64,000 bases of DNA from Haliclystus octoradiatus (Eukaryota; Cnidaria; Staurozoa; Stauromedusae; Haliclystidae), in NCBI GenBank assembly GCA_916610825.1, contig CAKAJK010000003.1, positions 62,001 to 126,000 on the forward strand. The letters run 5' to 3'. Shown piece by piece: positions 24,473-36,762 of this stretch (position 1 is its first letter; each line of letters starts with the position of its first letter). The notes below the pieces were generated by a model, which searched no databases, was not told the origin of the DNA, and saw only the letters and a program-made list of their open reading frames with translations. Both the position numbers and the translations under genes were made by a program.

Positions 24473-24770
24473 TTCACAAATAGTATATTTGGAATCAGTG
24501 CAAAATTCTGAACAAGAATAATGTTCTCAAAAGTTTAAAATGTACAGTTTTGAAATTTCGAATTTTAACAAAGTTTTGTACGTCAAACTAAACAAGAATT
24601 TCTCGAGTTATAATGGCGTAATCGTTTCACAAATAGTATATTTGGAATCAGTGAAAAATTCTGAACAAGAATATTGTATTCAAAACCTCTATTTAACAGT
24701 TTCAAATTTTCAACTTTAAACAAAGGAAATCTTCAAACACGAATTACTCGAGTTATAGCTGAGCAATCAT
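24473..24770 (+). repeat. Class x dimer, 298 bp
   Basis: The A deletion is near 24591. It is followed directly by a lone L half. Confidence 0.86.
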
Positions 24771-24924
24771 TTCACAAATAGTATATTTGGAATCAGTGCA
24801 AAATTTTGAACAAGAATAATGTTCTCAAAAGTTAAAAATGTACAGTTTTGAAATTTCGAATTTTAACAAAGTTTTGTACGTCAAACTAAAACAAGAATTT
24901 CTCGAGTTATAATGGCGTAACCGT
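24771..24924 (+). repeat. Lone L half, variant
   Basis: It has attttg, gttaaaaatg and tacgtc with taaccg, so it differs from the standard form. It follows x and is probably a Y-front/lone-L-back recombinant. Confidence 0.88.
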
Positions 24925-25522
24925 TTCACAAATAGTATATTTGGAATCAGTGCAAAATTCTGAACAAGAATAATGTTCTCAAAAGTTTAAAATGTACAGT
25001 TTTGAAATTTCGAATTTTAACAAAGTTTTGTACGTCAAACTAAAACAAGAATTTCCCGAGTTATAATGGCGTAATCGTTTCACAAATAGTATATTTGGAA
25101 TCAGTGAAAAATTCTGAACAAGAATATTGTATTCAAAACTTCTATTTAACAGTTTCAAATTTTCAACTTTAAACAAAGGAAATCTTCAAACACGAATTAC
25201 TCGAGTTATAGTTGATCAATCATTTCACAAATAGTATATTTGGAATCAGTGCAAAATTCTGAACAAGAATAATGTTCTCAAAAGTTTAAAATGTACAGTT
25301 TTGAAATTTCGAATTTTAACAAAGTTTTGTACGTCAAACTAAAACAAGAATTTCCCGAGTTATAATGGCGTAATCGTTTCACAAATAGTATATTTGGAAT
25401 CAGTGAAAAATTCTGAACAAGAATATTGTATTCAAAACTTCTATTTAACAGTTTCAAATTTTCAACTTTAAACAAAGGAAATCTTCAAACACGAATTACT
25501 CGAGTTATAGTTGATCAATCAT

Positions 25523-25820
25523 TTCACAAATAGTATATTTGGAATCAGTGCAAAATTCTGAACAAGAATAATGTTCTCAAAAGTTTAAAATGTACAGTTT
25601 TGAAATTTCGAATTTTAACAAAGTTTTGTACGTCAAACTAAACAAGAATTTCTCGAGTTATAATGGCGTAATCGTTTCACAAATAGTATATTTGGAATCA
25701 GTGAAAAATTCTGAACAAGAATATTGTATTCAAAACCTCTATTTAACAGTTTCAAATTTTCAACTTTAAACAAAGGAAATCTTCAAACACGAATTACTCG
25801 AGTTATAGCTGAGCAATCAT
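25523..25820 (+). repeat. Class x dimer, 298 bp
   Basis: The A deletion is near 25641. It is preceded by e instead of f, and followed by a lone L half. Confidence 0.86.
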
Positions 25821-25974
25821 TTCACAAATAGTATATTTGGAATCAGTGCAAAATTTTGAACAAGAATAATGTTCTCAAAAGTTAAAAATGTACAGTTTTG
25901 AAATTTCGAATTTTAACAAAGTTTTGTACGTCAAACTAAAACAAGAATTTCTCGAGTTATAATGGCGTAACCGT
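25821..25974 (+). repeat. Lone L half, variant
   Basis: It has the same variant form as 24771-24924, 1,050 bp further on. Confidence 0.88.
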
Positions 25975-26871
25975 TTCACAAATAGTATATTTGGAATCAG
26001 TGCAAAATTCTGAACAAGAATAATGTTCTCAAAAGTTTAAAATGTACAGTTTTGAAATTTCGAATTTTAACAAAGTTTTGTACGTCAAACTAAAACAAGA
26101 ATTTCCCGAGTTATAATGGCGTAATCGTTTCACAAATAGTATATTTGGAATCAGTGAAAAATTCTGAACAAGAATATTGTATTCAAAACTTCTATTTAAC
26201 AGTTTCAAATTTTCAACTTTAAACAAAGGAAATCTTCAAACACGAATTACTCGAGTTATAGTTGATCAATCATTTCACAAATAGTATATTTGGAATCAGT
26301 GCAAAATTCTGAACAAGAATAATGTTCTCAAAAGTTTAAAATGTACAGTTTTGAAATTTCGAATTTTAACAAAGTTTTGTACGTCAAACTAAAACAAGAA
26401 TTTCCCGAGTTATAATGGCGTAATCGTTTCACAAATAGTATATTTGGAATCAGTGAAAAATTCTGAACAAGAATATTGTATTCAAAACTTCTATTTAACA
26501 GTTTCAAATTTTCAACTTTAAACAAAGGAAATCTTCAAACACGAATTACTCGAGTTATAGTTGATCAATCATTTCACAAATAGTATATTTGGAATCAGTG
26601 CAAAATTCTGAACAAGAATAATGTTCTCAAAAGTTTAAAATGTACAGTTTTGAAATTTCGAATTTTAACAAAGTTTTGTACGTCAAACTAAAACAAGAAT
26701 TTCCCGAGTTATAATGGCGTAATCGTTTCACAAATAGTATATTTGGAATCAGTGAAAACTTCTGAACAAGAATATTGTATTCAAAACTTCTATTTAACAG
26801 TTTCAAATTTTCAACTCTAAACAAAGGAAATCTTCAAACACGAATTACTCGAGTTATAGCTGAGCAATCAT

Positions 26872-27171
26872 TTCACAAATAGTATATTTGGAATCAGTGC
26901 AAAATTTTGAACAAGAATAATGTTCTCAAAAGTTAAAAATGTACAGTTTTGAAATTTCGAATTTTAACAAAGTTTTGTACGTCAAACTAAAACAAGAATT
27001 TCCCGAGTTATAAAGGCTTAATCGTTTCACAAATAGTATATTTGGAATCAGTGAAAAAATTCTGAACAAGAATATTGTATTCAAAACTTCTATTTAACAG
27101 TTTCAAATTTTCAACTTTAAACAAGGGAAATCTTCAAACACTAATTACTCGAGTTATAGTTGAGCAATCAT
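26872..27171 (+). repeat. Class g dimer, 300 bp (one-base insertion)
   Basis: An extra A in the A-run near 27054 makes this the only 300-bp unit I found. Its counterpart at 21475 lacks the insertion, so the change came after the 5.4-kb duplication. Confidence 0.86.
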
Positions 27172-27470
27172 TTCACAAATAGTATATTTGGAATCAGTGC
27201 AAAATTCTGAACAAGAATAATGTTCTCAAAAGTTTAAAATGTACAGTTTTGAAATTTCGAATTTTAACAAAGTTTTGTATGTCAAACTAAAAGAAGAATT
27301 TCTCGAGTTATAATGGCGTAATCGTTTCACAAATAGTATATTTGGAATCAGTGAAAAATTCTGAACAAGAATATTGTATTCAAAACTTCTATTTAACAGT
27401 TTCAAATTTTCAACTTTAAACAAGGGAAATCTTCAAACACGAATTACTCGAGTTATAGTTGAGCAATCAT

Positions 27471-27624
27471 TTCACAAATAGTATATTTGGAATCAGTGCA
27501 AAATTCTGAACAAGAATAATGTTCTCAAAAGTTTAAAATGTACAGTTTTGAAATTTCGAATTTTAACAAAGTTTTGTATGTCAAACTAAAACAAGAATTT
27601 CTCGAGTTATAATGGCGTAACCGT
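27471..27624 (+). repeat. Lone L half
   Basis: It has the standard signature and lies between h and g'. Confidence 0.9.
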
Positions 27625-28222
27625 TTCACAAATAGTATATTTGGAATCAGTGCAAAATTCTGAACAAGAATAATGTTCTCAAAAGTTTAAAATGTACAGT
27701 TTTGAAATTTCGAATTTTAACAAAGTTTTGTACGTCAAACTAAAACAAGAATTTCCCGAGTTATAAAGGCTTAATCGTTTCACAAATAGTATATTTGGAA
27801 TCAGTGAAAAATTCTGAACAAGAATATTGTATTCAAAACTTCTATTTAACAGTTTCAAATTTTCAACTTTAAACAAGGGAAATCTTCAAACACTAATTAC
27901 TCGAGTTATAGTTGAGCAATCATTTCACAAATAGTATATTTGGAATCAGTGCAAAATTCTGAACAAGAATAATGTTCTCAAAAGTTTAAAATGTACAGTT
28001 TTGAAATTTCGAATTTTAACAAAGTTTTGTATGTCAAACTAAAAGAAGAATTTCTCGAGTTATAATGGCGTAATCGTTTCACAAATAGTATATTTGGAAT
28101 CAGTGAAAAATTCTGAACAAGAATATTGTATTCAAAACTTCTATTTAACAGTTTCAAATTTTCAACTTTAAACAAGGGAAATCTTCAAACACGAATTACT
28201 CGAGTTATAGTTGAGCAATCAT

Positions 28223-28376
28223 TTCACAAATAGTATATTTGGAATCAGTGCAAAATTCTGAACAAGAATAATGTTCTCAAAAGTTTAAAATGTACAGTTT
28301 TGAAATTTCGAATTTTAACAAAGTTTTGTATGTCAAACTAAAACAAGAATTTCTCGAGTTATAATGGCGTAATCGT
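28223..28376 (+). repeat. Lone L half, taatcg variant
   Basis: It has tatgtc, aaaacaag and ctcgag but taatcg in place of taaccg. It lies between h and e. Confidence 0.9.
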
Positions 28377-28974
28377 TTCACAAATAGTATATTTGGAATC
28401 AGTGCAAAATTCTGAACAAGAATAATGTTCTCAAAAGTTTAAAATGTACAGTTTTGAAATTTCGAATTTTAACAAAGTTTTGTACGTCAAACTAAAACAA
28501 GAATTTCCCGAGTTATAATGGCGTAATCGTTTCACAAATAGTATATTTGGAATCAGTGAAAAATTCTGAACAAGAATATTGTATTCAAAACTTCTATTTA
28601 ACAGTTTCAAATTTTCAACTTTAAACAAAGGAAATCTTCAAACACGAATTACTCGAGTTATAGTTGATCAATCATTTCACAAATAGTATATTTGGAATCA
28701 GTGCAAAATTCTGAACAAGAATAATGTTCTCAAAAGTTTAAAATGTACAGTTTTGAAATTTCGAATTTTAACAAAGTTTTGTACGTCAAACTAAAACAAG
28801 AATTTCTCGAGTTATAATGGCGTAATCGTTTCACAAATAGTATATTTGGAATCAGTGAAAAATTCTGAACAAGAATATTGTATTCAAAACTTCTATTTAA
28901 CAGTTTCAAATTTTCAACTTTAAACAAAGGAAATCTTCAAACACGAATTACTCGAGTTATAGTTGATCAATCAT

Positions 28975-29272
28975 TTCACAAATAGTATATTTGGAATCAG
29001 TGCAAAATTCTGAACAAGAATAATGTTCTCAAAAGTTTAAAATGTACAGTTTTGAAATTTCGAATTTTAACAAAGTTTTGTACGTCAAACTAAACAAGAA
29101 TTTCTCGAGTTATAATGGCGTAATCGTTTCACAAATAGTATATTTGGAATCAGTGAAAAATTCTGAACAAGAATATTGTATTCAAAACCTCTATTTAACA
29201 GTTTCAAATTTTCAACTTTAAACAAAGGAAATCTTCAAACACGAATTACTCGAGTTATAGCTGAGCAATCAT
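28975..29272 (+). repeat. Class x dimer, 298 bp
   Basis: The A deletion is near 29092. It is the third unit of an e-f-x trimer. Confidence 0.86.
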
Positions 29273-29870
29273 TTCACAAATAGTATATTTGGAATCAGTG
29301 CAAAATTCTGAACAAGAATAATGTTCTCAAAAGTTTAAAATGTACAGTTTTGAAATTTCGAATTTTAACAAAGTTTTGTACGTCAAACTAAAACAAGAAT
29401 TTCCCGAGTTATAATGGCGTAATCGTTTCACAAATAGTATATTTGGAATCAGTGAAAAATTCTGAACAAGAATATTGTATTCAAAACTTCTATTTAACAG
29501 TTTCAAATTTTCAACTTTAAACAAAGGAAATCTTCAAACACGAATTACTCGAGTTATAGTTGATCAATCATTTCACAAATAGTATATTTGGAATCAGTGC
29601 AAAATTCTGAACAAGAATAATGTTCTCAAAAGTTTAAAATGTACAGTTTTGAAATTTCGAATTTTAACAAAGTTTTGTACGTCAAACTAAAACAAGAATT
29701 TCTCGAGTTATAATGGCGTAATCGTTTCACAAATAGTATATTTGGAATCAGTGAAAAATTCTGAACAAGAATATTGTATTCAAAACTTCTATTTAACAGT
29801 TTCAAATTTTCAACTTTAAACAAAGGAAATCTTCAAACACGAATTACTCGAGTTATAGTTGATCAATCAT

Positions 29871-30168
29871 TTCACAAATAGTATATTTGGAATCAGTGCA
29901 AAATTCTGAACAAGAATAATGTTCTCAAAAGTTTAAAATGTACAGTTTTGAAATTTCGAATTTTAACAAAGTTTTGTACGTCAAACTAAACAAGAATTTC
30001 TCGAGTTATAATGGCGTAATCGTTTCACAAATAGTATATTTGGAATCAGTGAAAAATTCTGAACAAGAATATTGTATTCAAAACCTCTATTTAACAGTTT
30101 CAAATTTTCAACTTTAAACAAAGGAAATCTTCAAACACGAATTACTCGAGTTATAGCTGAGCAATCAT
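29871..30168 (+). repeat. Class x dimer, 298 bp
   Basis: The A deletion is near 29988. It precedes Y. Confidence 0.86.
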
Positions 30169-30467
30169 TTCACAAATAGTATATTTGGAATCAGTGCAAA
30201 ATTTTGAACAAGAATAATGTTCTCAAAAGTTAAAAATGTACAGTTTTGAAATTTCGAATTTTAACAAAGTTTTGTACGTCAAACTAAAACAAGAATTTCC
30301 CGAGTTATAATGGCGTAATCGTTTCACAAATAGTATATTTGGAATCAGTGAAAAATTCTGAACAAGAATATTGTATTCAAAACTTCTATTTAACAGTTTC
30401 AAATTTTCAACTTTAAACAAGGGAAATCTTCAAACACGAATTACTCGAGTTATAGTTGAGCAATCAT
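30169..30467 (+). repeat. Class Y dimer (type example)
   Basis: L has attttg, gttaaaaatg, gaaatttcg, tacgtc and cccgag (ctcgag in the copies at 33764 and 46045). S has aacttct, ctttaaac, caaggg, cacgaatt and ttgagc. Each of the three copies follows x and precedes a lone L. Confidence 0.83.
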
Positions 30468-30621
30468 TTCACAAATAGTATATTTGGAATCAGTGCAAAA
30501 TTCTGAACAAGAATAATGTTCTCAAAAGTTTAAAATGTACAGTTTTGAAATTTCGAATTTTAACAAAGTTTTGTATGTCAAACTAAAACAAGAATTTCTC
30601 GAGTTATAATGGCGTAACCGT
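30468..30621 (+). repeat. Lone L half
   Basis: It has the standard signature and lies between Y and e. Confidence 0.9.
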
Positions 30622-31817
30622 TTCACAAATAGTATATTTGGAATCAGTGCAAAATTCTGAACAAGAATAATGTTCTCAAAAGTTTAAAATGTACAGTTTT
30701 GAAATTTCGAATTTTAACAAAGTTTTGTACGTCAAACTAAAACAAGAATTTCCCGAGTTATAATGGCGTAATCGTTTCACAAATAGTATATTTGGAATCA
30801 GTGAAAAATTCTGAACAAGAATATTGTATTCAAAACTTCTATTTAACAGTTTCAAATTTTCAACTTTAAACAAAGGAAATCTTCAAACACGAATTACTCG
30901 AGTTATAGTTGATCAATCATTTCACAAATAGTATATTTGGAATCAGTGCAAAATTCTGAACAAGAATAATGTTCTCAAAAGTTTAAAATGTACAGTTTTG
31001 AAATTTCGAATTTTAACAAAGTTTTGTACGTCAAACTAAAACAAGAATTTCTCGAGTTATAATGGCGTAATCGTTTCACAAATAGTATATTTGGAATCAG
31101 TGAAAAATTCTGAACAAGAATATTGTATTCAAAACCTCTATTTAACAGTTTCAAATTTTCAACTCTAAACAAAGGAAATCTTCAAACACGAATTACTCGA
31201 GTTATAGCTGAGCAATCATTTCACAAATAGTATATTTGGAATCAGTGCAAAATTTTGAACAAGAATAATGTTCTCAAAAGTTAAAAATGTACAGTTTTGA
31301 ATTTTCGAATTTTAACAAAGTTTTGTACGTCAAACTAAAACAAGAATTTCCCGAGTTATAATGGCTTAATCGTTTCACAAATAGTATATTTGGAATCAGT
31401 GAAAAATTCTGAACAAGAATATTGTATTCAAAACTTCTATTTAACAGTTTCAAATTTTCAACTTTAAACAAGGGAAATCTTCAAACACTAATTACTCGAG
31501 TTATAGTTGAGCAATCATTTCACAAATAGTATATTTGGAATCAGTGCAAAATTCTGAACAAGAATAATGTTCTCAAAAGTTTAAAATGCACAGTTGTGAA
31601 ATTTCGAATTTTAACAAAGTTTTGTACGTCAAACTAAAACAAGAATTTCCCGAGTTATAATGGCGTAATCGTTTCACAAATAGTATATTTGGAATCAGTG
31701 AAAAATTCTGAACAAGAATATTGTATTCAAAACTTCTATTTAACAGTTTCAAATTTTCAACTTTAAACAAGGGAAATCTTCAAACACGAATTACTCGAGT
31801 TATAGTTGAGCAATCAT

Positions 31818-31971
31818 TTCACAAATAGTATATTTGGAATCAGTGCAAAATTCTGAACAAGAATAATGTTCTCAAAAGTTTAAAATGTACAGTTTTGAAA
31901 TTTCGAATTTTAACAAAGTTTTGTATGTCAAACTAAAACAAGAATTTCTCGAGTTATAATGGCGTAACCGT
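31818..31971 (+). repeat. Lone L half
   Basis: It has the standard signature and follows the atypical c with caaggg and ttgagc. Confidence 0.9.
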
Positions 31972-32569
31972 TTCACAAATAGTATATTTGGAATCAGTGC
32001 AAAATTCTGAACAAGAATAATGTTCTCAAAAGTTTAAAATGTACAGTTTTGAAATTTCGAATTTTAACAAAGTTTTGTACGTCAAACTAAAACAAGAATT
32101 TCCCGAGTTATAATGGCGTAATCGTTTCACAAATAGTATATTTGGAATCAGTGAAAAATTCTGAACAAGAATATTGTATTCAAAACTTCTATTTAACAGT
32201 TTCAAATTTTCAACTTTAAACAAAGGAAATCTTCAAACACGAATTACTCGAGTTATAGTTGATCAATCATTTCACAAATAGTATATTTGGAATCAGTGCA
32301 AAATTCTGAACAAGAATAATGTTCTCAAAAGTTTAAAATGTACAGTTTTGAAATTTCGAATTTTAACAAAGTTTTGTACGTCAAACTAAAACAAGAATTT
32401 CTCGAGTTATAATGGCGTAATCGTTTCACAAATAGTATATTTGGAATCAGTGAAAAATTCTGAACAAGAATATTGTATTCAAAACTTCTATTTAACAGTT
32501 TCAAATTTTCAACTTTAAACAAAGGAAATCTTCAAACACGAATTACTCGAGTTATAGTTGATCAATCAT

Positions 32570-32867
32570 TTCACAAATAGTATATTTGGAATCAGTGCAA
32601 AATTCTGAACAAGAATAATGTTCTCAAAAGTTTAAAATGTACAGTTTTGAAATTTCGAATTTTAACAAAGTTTTGTACGTCAAACTAAACAAGAATTTCT
32701 CGAGTTATAATGGCGTAATCGTTTCACAAATAGTATATTTGGAATCAGTGAAAAATTCTGAACAAGAATATTGTATTCAAAACCTCTATTTAACAGTTTC
32801 AAATTTTCAACTTTAAACAAAGGAAATCTTCAAACACGAATTACTCGAGTTATAGCTGAGCAATCAT
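32570..32867 (+). repeat. Class x dimer, 298 bp
   Basis: The A deletion is near 32688. It is followed by the e that carries the private 'caaatgttt'. Confidence 0.86.
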
Positions 32868-33465
32868 TTCACAAATAGTATATTTGGAATCAGTGCAAAA
32901 TTCTGAACAAGAATAATGTTCTCAAATGTTTAAAATGTACAGTTTTGAAATTTCGAATTTTAACAAAGTTTTGTACGTCAAACTAAAACAAGAATTTCCC
33001 GAGTTATAATGGCGTAATCGTTTCACAAATAGTATATTTGGAATCAGTGAAAAATTCTGAACAAGAATATTGTATTCAAAACTTCTATTTAACAGTTTCA
33101 AATTTTCAACTTTAAACAAAGGAAATCTTCAAACACGAATTACTCGAGTTATAGTTGATCAATCATTTCACAAATAGTATATTTGGAATCAGTGCAAAAT
33201 TCTGAACAAGAATAATGTTCTCAAAAGTTTAAAATGTACAGTTTTGAAATTTCGAATTTTAACAAAGTTTTGTACGTCAAACTAAAACAAGAATTTCTCG
33301 AGTTATAATGGCGTAATCGTTTCACAAATAGTATATTTGGAATCAGTGAAAAATTCTGAACAAGAATATTGTATTCAAAACTTCTATTTAACAGTTTCAA
33401 ATTTTCAACTTTAAACAAAGGAAATCTTCAAACACGAATTACTCGAGTTATAGTTGATCAATCAT

Positions 33466-33763
33466 TTCACAAATAGTATATTTGGAATCAGTGCAAAATT
33501 CTGAACAAGAATAATGTTCTCAAAAGTTTAAAATGTACAGTTTTGAAATTTCGAATTTTAACAAAGTTTTGTACGTCAAACTAAACAAGAATTTCTCGAG
33601 TTATAATGGCGTAATCGTTTCACAAATAGTATATTTGGAATCAGTGAAAAATTCTGAACAAGAATATTGTATTCAAAACCTCTATTTAACAGTTTCAAAT
33701 TTTCAACTTTAAACAAAGGAAATCTTCAAACACGAATTACTCGAGTTATAGCTGAGCAATCAT
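33466..33763 (+). repeat. Class x dimer, 298 bp
   Basis: The A deletion is near 33584. It precedes Y. Confidence 0.86.
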
Positions 33764-34062
33764 TTCACAAATAGTATATTTGGAATCAGTGCAAAATTTT
33801 GAACAAGAATAATGTTCTCAAAAGTTAAAAATGTACAGTTTTGAAATTTCGAATTTTAACAAAGTTTTGTACGTCAAACTAAAACAAGAATTTCTCGAGT
33901 TATAATGGCGTAATCGTTTCACAAATAGTATATTTGGAATCAGTGAAAAATTCTGAACAAGAATATTGTATTCAAAACTTCTATTTAACAGTTTCAAATT
34001 TTCAACTTTAAACAAGGGAAATCTTCAAACACGAATTACTCGAGTTATAGTTGAGCAATCAT

Positions 34063-34216
34063 TTCACAAATAGTATATTTGGAATCAGTGCAAAATTCTG
34101 AACAAGAATAATGTTCTCAAAAGTTTAAAATGTACAGTTTTGAAATTTCGAATTTTAACAAAGTTTTGTATGTCAAACTAAAACAAGAATTTCTCGAGTT
34201 ATAATGGCGTAACCGT
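34063..34216 (+). repeat. Lone L half
   Basis: It has the standard signature and lies between Y and e. Confidence 0.9.
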
Positions 34217-36463
34217 TTCACAAATAGTATATTTGGAATCAGTGCAAAATTCTGAACAAGAATAATGTTCTCAAAAGTTTAAAATGTACAGTTTTGAAAT
34301 TTCGAATTTTAACAAAGTTTTGTACGTCAAACTAAAACAAGAATTTCCCGAGTTATAATGGCGTAATCGTTTCACAAATAGTATATTTGGAATCAGTGAA
34401 AAATTCTGAACAAGAATATTGTATTCAAAACTTCTATTTAACAGTTTCAAATTTTCAACTTTAAACAAAGGAAATCTTCAAACACGAATTACTCGAGTTA
34501 TAGTTGATCAATCATTTCACAAATAGTATATTTGGAATCAGTGCAAAATTCTGAACAAGAATAATGTTCTCAAAAGTTTAAAATGTACAGTTTTGAAATT
34601 TCGAATTTTAACAAAGTTTTGTACGTCAAACTAAAACAAGAATTTCTCGAGTTATAATGGCGTAATCGTTTCACAAATAGTATATTTGGAATCAGTGAAA
34701 AATTCTGAACAAGAATATTGTATTCAAAACCTCTATTTAACAGTTTCAAATTTTCAACTCTAAACAAAGGAAATCTTCAAACACGAATTACTCGAGTTAT
34801 AGCTGAGCAATCATTTCACAAATAGTATATTTGGAATCAGTGCAAAATTTTGAACAAGAATAATGTTCTCAAAAGTTAAAAATGTACAGTTTTGAATTTT
34901 CGAATTTTAACAAAGTTTTGTACGTCAAACTAAAACAAGAATTTCCCGAGTTATAATGGCTTAATCGTTTCACAAATAGTATATTTGGAATCAGTGAAAA
35001 ATTCTGAACAAGAATATTGTATTCAAAACTTCTATTTAACAGTTTCAAATTTTCAACTTTAAACAAGGGAAATCTTCAAACACTAATTACTCGAGTTATA
35101 GTTGAGCAATCATTTCACAAATAGTATATTTGGAATCAGTGCAAAATTCTGAACAAGAATAATGTTCTCAAAAGTTTAAAATGCACAGTTGTGAAATTTC
35201 GAATTTTAACAAAGTTTTGTACGTCAAACTAAAACAAGAATTTCCCGAGTTATAATGGCGTAATCGTTTCACAAATAGTATATTTGGAATCAGTGAAAAA
35301 TTCTGAACAAGAATATTGTATTCAAAACTTCTATTTAACAGTTTCAAATTTTCAACTTTAAACAAAGGAAATCTTCAAACACGAATTACTCGAGTTATAG
35401 TTGATCAATCATTTCACAAATAGTATATTTGGAATCAGTGCAAAATTCTGAACAAGAATAATGTTCTCAAAAGTTTAAAATGTACAGTTTTGAAATTTCG
35501 AATTTTAACAAAGTTTTGTACGTCAAACTAAAACAAGAATTTCCCGAGTTATAATGGCGTAATCGTTTCACAAATAGTATATTTGGAATCAGTGAAAAAT
35601 TCTGAACAAGAATATTGTATTCAAAACTTCTATTTAACAGTTTCAAATTTTCAACTCTAAACAAAGGAAATCTTCAAACACGAATTACTCGAGTTATAGC
35701 TGAGCAATCATTTCACAAATAGTATATTTGGAATCAGTGCAAAATTTTGAACAAGAATAATGTTCTCAAAAGTTAAAAATGTACAGTTTTGAAATTTCGA
35801 ATTTTAACAAAGTTTTGTACGTCAAACTAAAACAAGAATTTCCCGAGTTATAAAGGCTTAATCGTTTCACAAATAGTATATTTGGAATCAGTGAAAAATT
35901 CTGAACAAGAATATTGTATTCAAAACTTCTATTTAACAGTTTCAAATTTTCAACTTTAAACAAGGGAAATCTTCAAACACTAATTACTCGAGTTATAGTT
36001 GAGCAATCATTTCACAAATAGTATATTTGGAATCAGTGCAAAATTCTGAACAAGAATAATGTTCTCAAAAGTTTAAAATGTACAGTTTTGAAATTTCGAA
36101 TTTTAACAAAGTTTTGTATGTCAAACTAAAAGAAGAATTTCTCGAGTTATAATGGCGTAATCGTTTCACAAATAGTATATTTGGAATCAGTGAAAAATTC
36201 TGAACAAGAATATTGTATTCAAAACTTCTATTTAACAGTTTCAAATTTTCAACTTTAAACAAGGGAAATCTTCAAACACGAATTACTCGAGTTATAGTTG
36301 AGCAATCATTTCACAAATAGTATATTTGGAATCAGTGCAAAATTCTGAACAAGAATAATGTTCTCAAAAGTTTAAAATGTACAGTTTTGAAATTTCGAAT
36401 TTTAACAAAGTTTTGTATGTCAAACTAAAACAAGAATTTCTCGAGTTATAATGGCGTAACCGT
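34217..36463 (+). repeat. Composite module e-a-b-c-d-g-h-lone L
   Basis: Dimer starts are 34217 (e), 34516 (a), 34815 (b), 35114 (c), 35413 (d), 35712 (g) and 36011 (h), followed by lone L at 36310-36463. Here an a-b-c trimer is joined through d to the g-h-lone-L module, the same c-d-g-h order as at the right edge of the trimer region (17878-19073). The junction is therefore an inherited module rather than a one-off event. Confidence 0.88.
36310..36463 (+). repeat. Lone L half
   Basis: It has the standard signature and lies between h and the g'/a chimera. Confidence 0.9.
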
Positions 36464-36762
36464 TTCACAAATAGTATATTTGGAATCAGTGCAAAATTCT
36501 GAACAAGAATAATGTTCTCAAAAGTTTAAAATGTACAGTTTTGAAATTTCGAATTTTAACAAAGTTTTGTACGTCAAACTAAAACAAGAATTTCCCGAGT
36601 TATAAAGGCTTAATCGTTTCACAAATAGTATATTTGGAATCAGTGAAAAATTCTGAACAAGAATATTGTATTCAAAACCTCTATTTAACAGTTTCAAATT
36701 TTCAACTCTAAACAAAGGAAATCTTCAAACACTAATTACTCGAGTTATAGCTGAGCAATCAT
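36464..36762 (+). repeat. Chimeric dimer g'/a
   Basis: The L half is g' (gtttaaaatg, cccgag, aaggctt). The S half is a-like (aacctct, ctctaaac, caaagg, ctgagc) but has cactaatt, a g mark. It precedes b, the usual neighbour of a. I read it as a recombination product within the shared core. Confidence 0.84.

Larger units (their letters stand above)
22979..25974 (+). repeat. e-f-x trimers and the 1,050-bp e-e-x-lone L module
   Basis: The order is e f x (22979, 23278, 23577), e f x lone-L (23875, 24174, 24473, 24771), then e e x lone-L (24925, 25224, 25523, 25821). e-f-x is an 896-bp trimer because x is 298 bp. The last two modules are 1,050 bp each and share an unusual lone L that has attttg, gttaaaaatg and tacgtc. 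The x at 23577 also has ttgagc where other x units have ctgagc, and the next L core (near 23902) has 'tgaaaaattc', normally an S-half feature, which hints at gene conversion between halves. Confidence 0.9.
25975..28376 (+). repeat. Second copy of the e-e-d'-g-h module
   Basis: The order is e (25975), e (26274), d' (26573), a 300-bp g (26872-27171), h (27172), lone L (27471-27624), g' (27625), h (27924), lone L (28223-28376). It repeats 20578-22978 at a distance of 5,397 bp, then 5,398 bp after an extra A in an A-run near 27054. The private d' change recurs near 26756. The last lone L reads taatcg where the earlier copy reads taaccg. Confidence 0.9.
28377..31971 (+). repeat. 3,595-bp higher-order unit, copy 1
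   Basis: The order is e f x, e f x, Y, lone L, e a b c, lone L: eleven dimers (two of 298 bp) and two lone L halves, which sum to 3,595 bp. Dimer starts are 28377, 28676, 28975, 29273, 29572, 29871, 30169 (Y), 30622, 30921, 31220 and 31519. The c at 31519 is atypical because its S half has caaggg and ttgagc in place of caaagg and ttgatc. I read it as a crossover product between a c and an h or Y dimer. Confidence 0.9.
31972..34216 (+). repeat. 3,595-bp higher-order unit, copy 2 (first part)
   Basis: The order is e f x (31972, 32271, 32570), e f x (32868, 33167, 33466), Y (33764), lone L (34063). It repeats 28377-30621 at a distance of 3,595 bp. Differences include a private 'caaatgttt' near 32925 and ctcgag where the Y of copy 1 has cccgag. 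The match continues into the next segment and stops in the S half of c near 35353. Confidence 0.9.
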
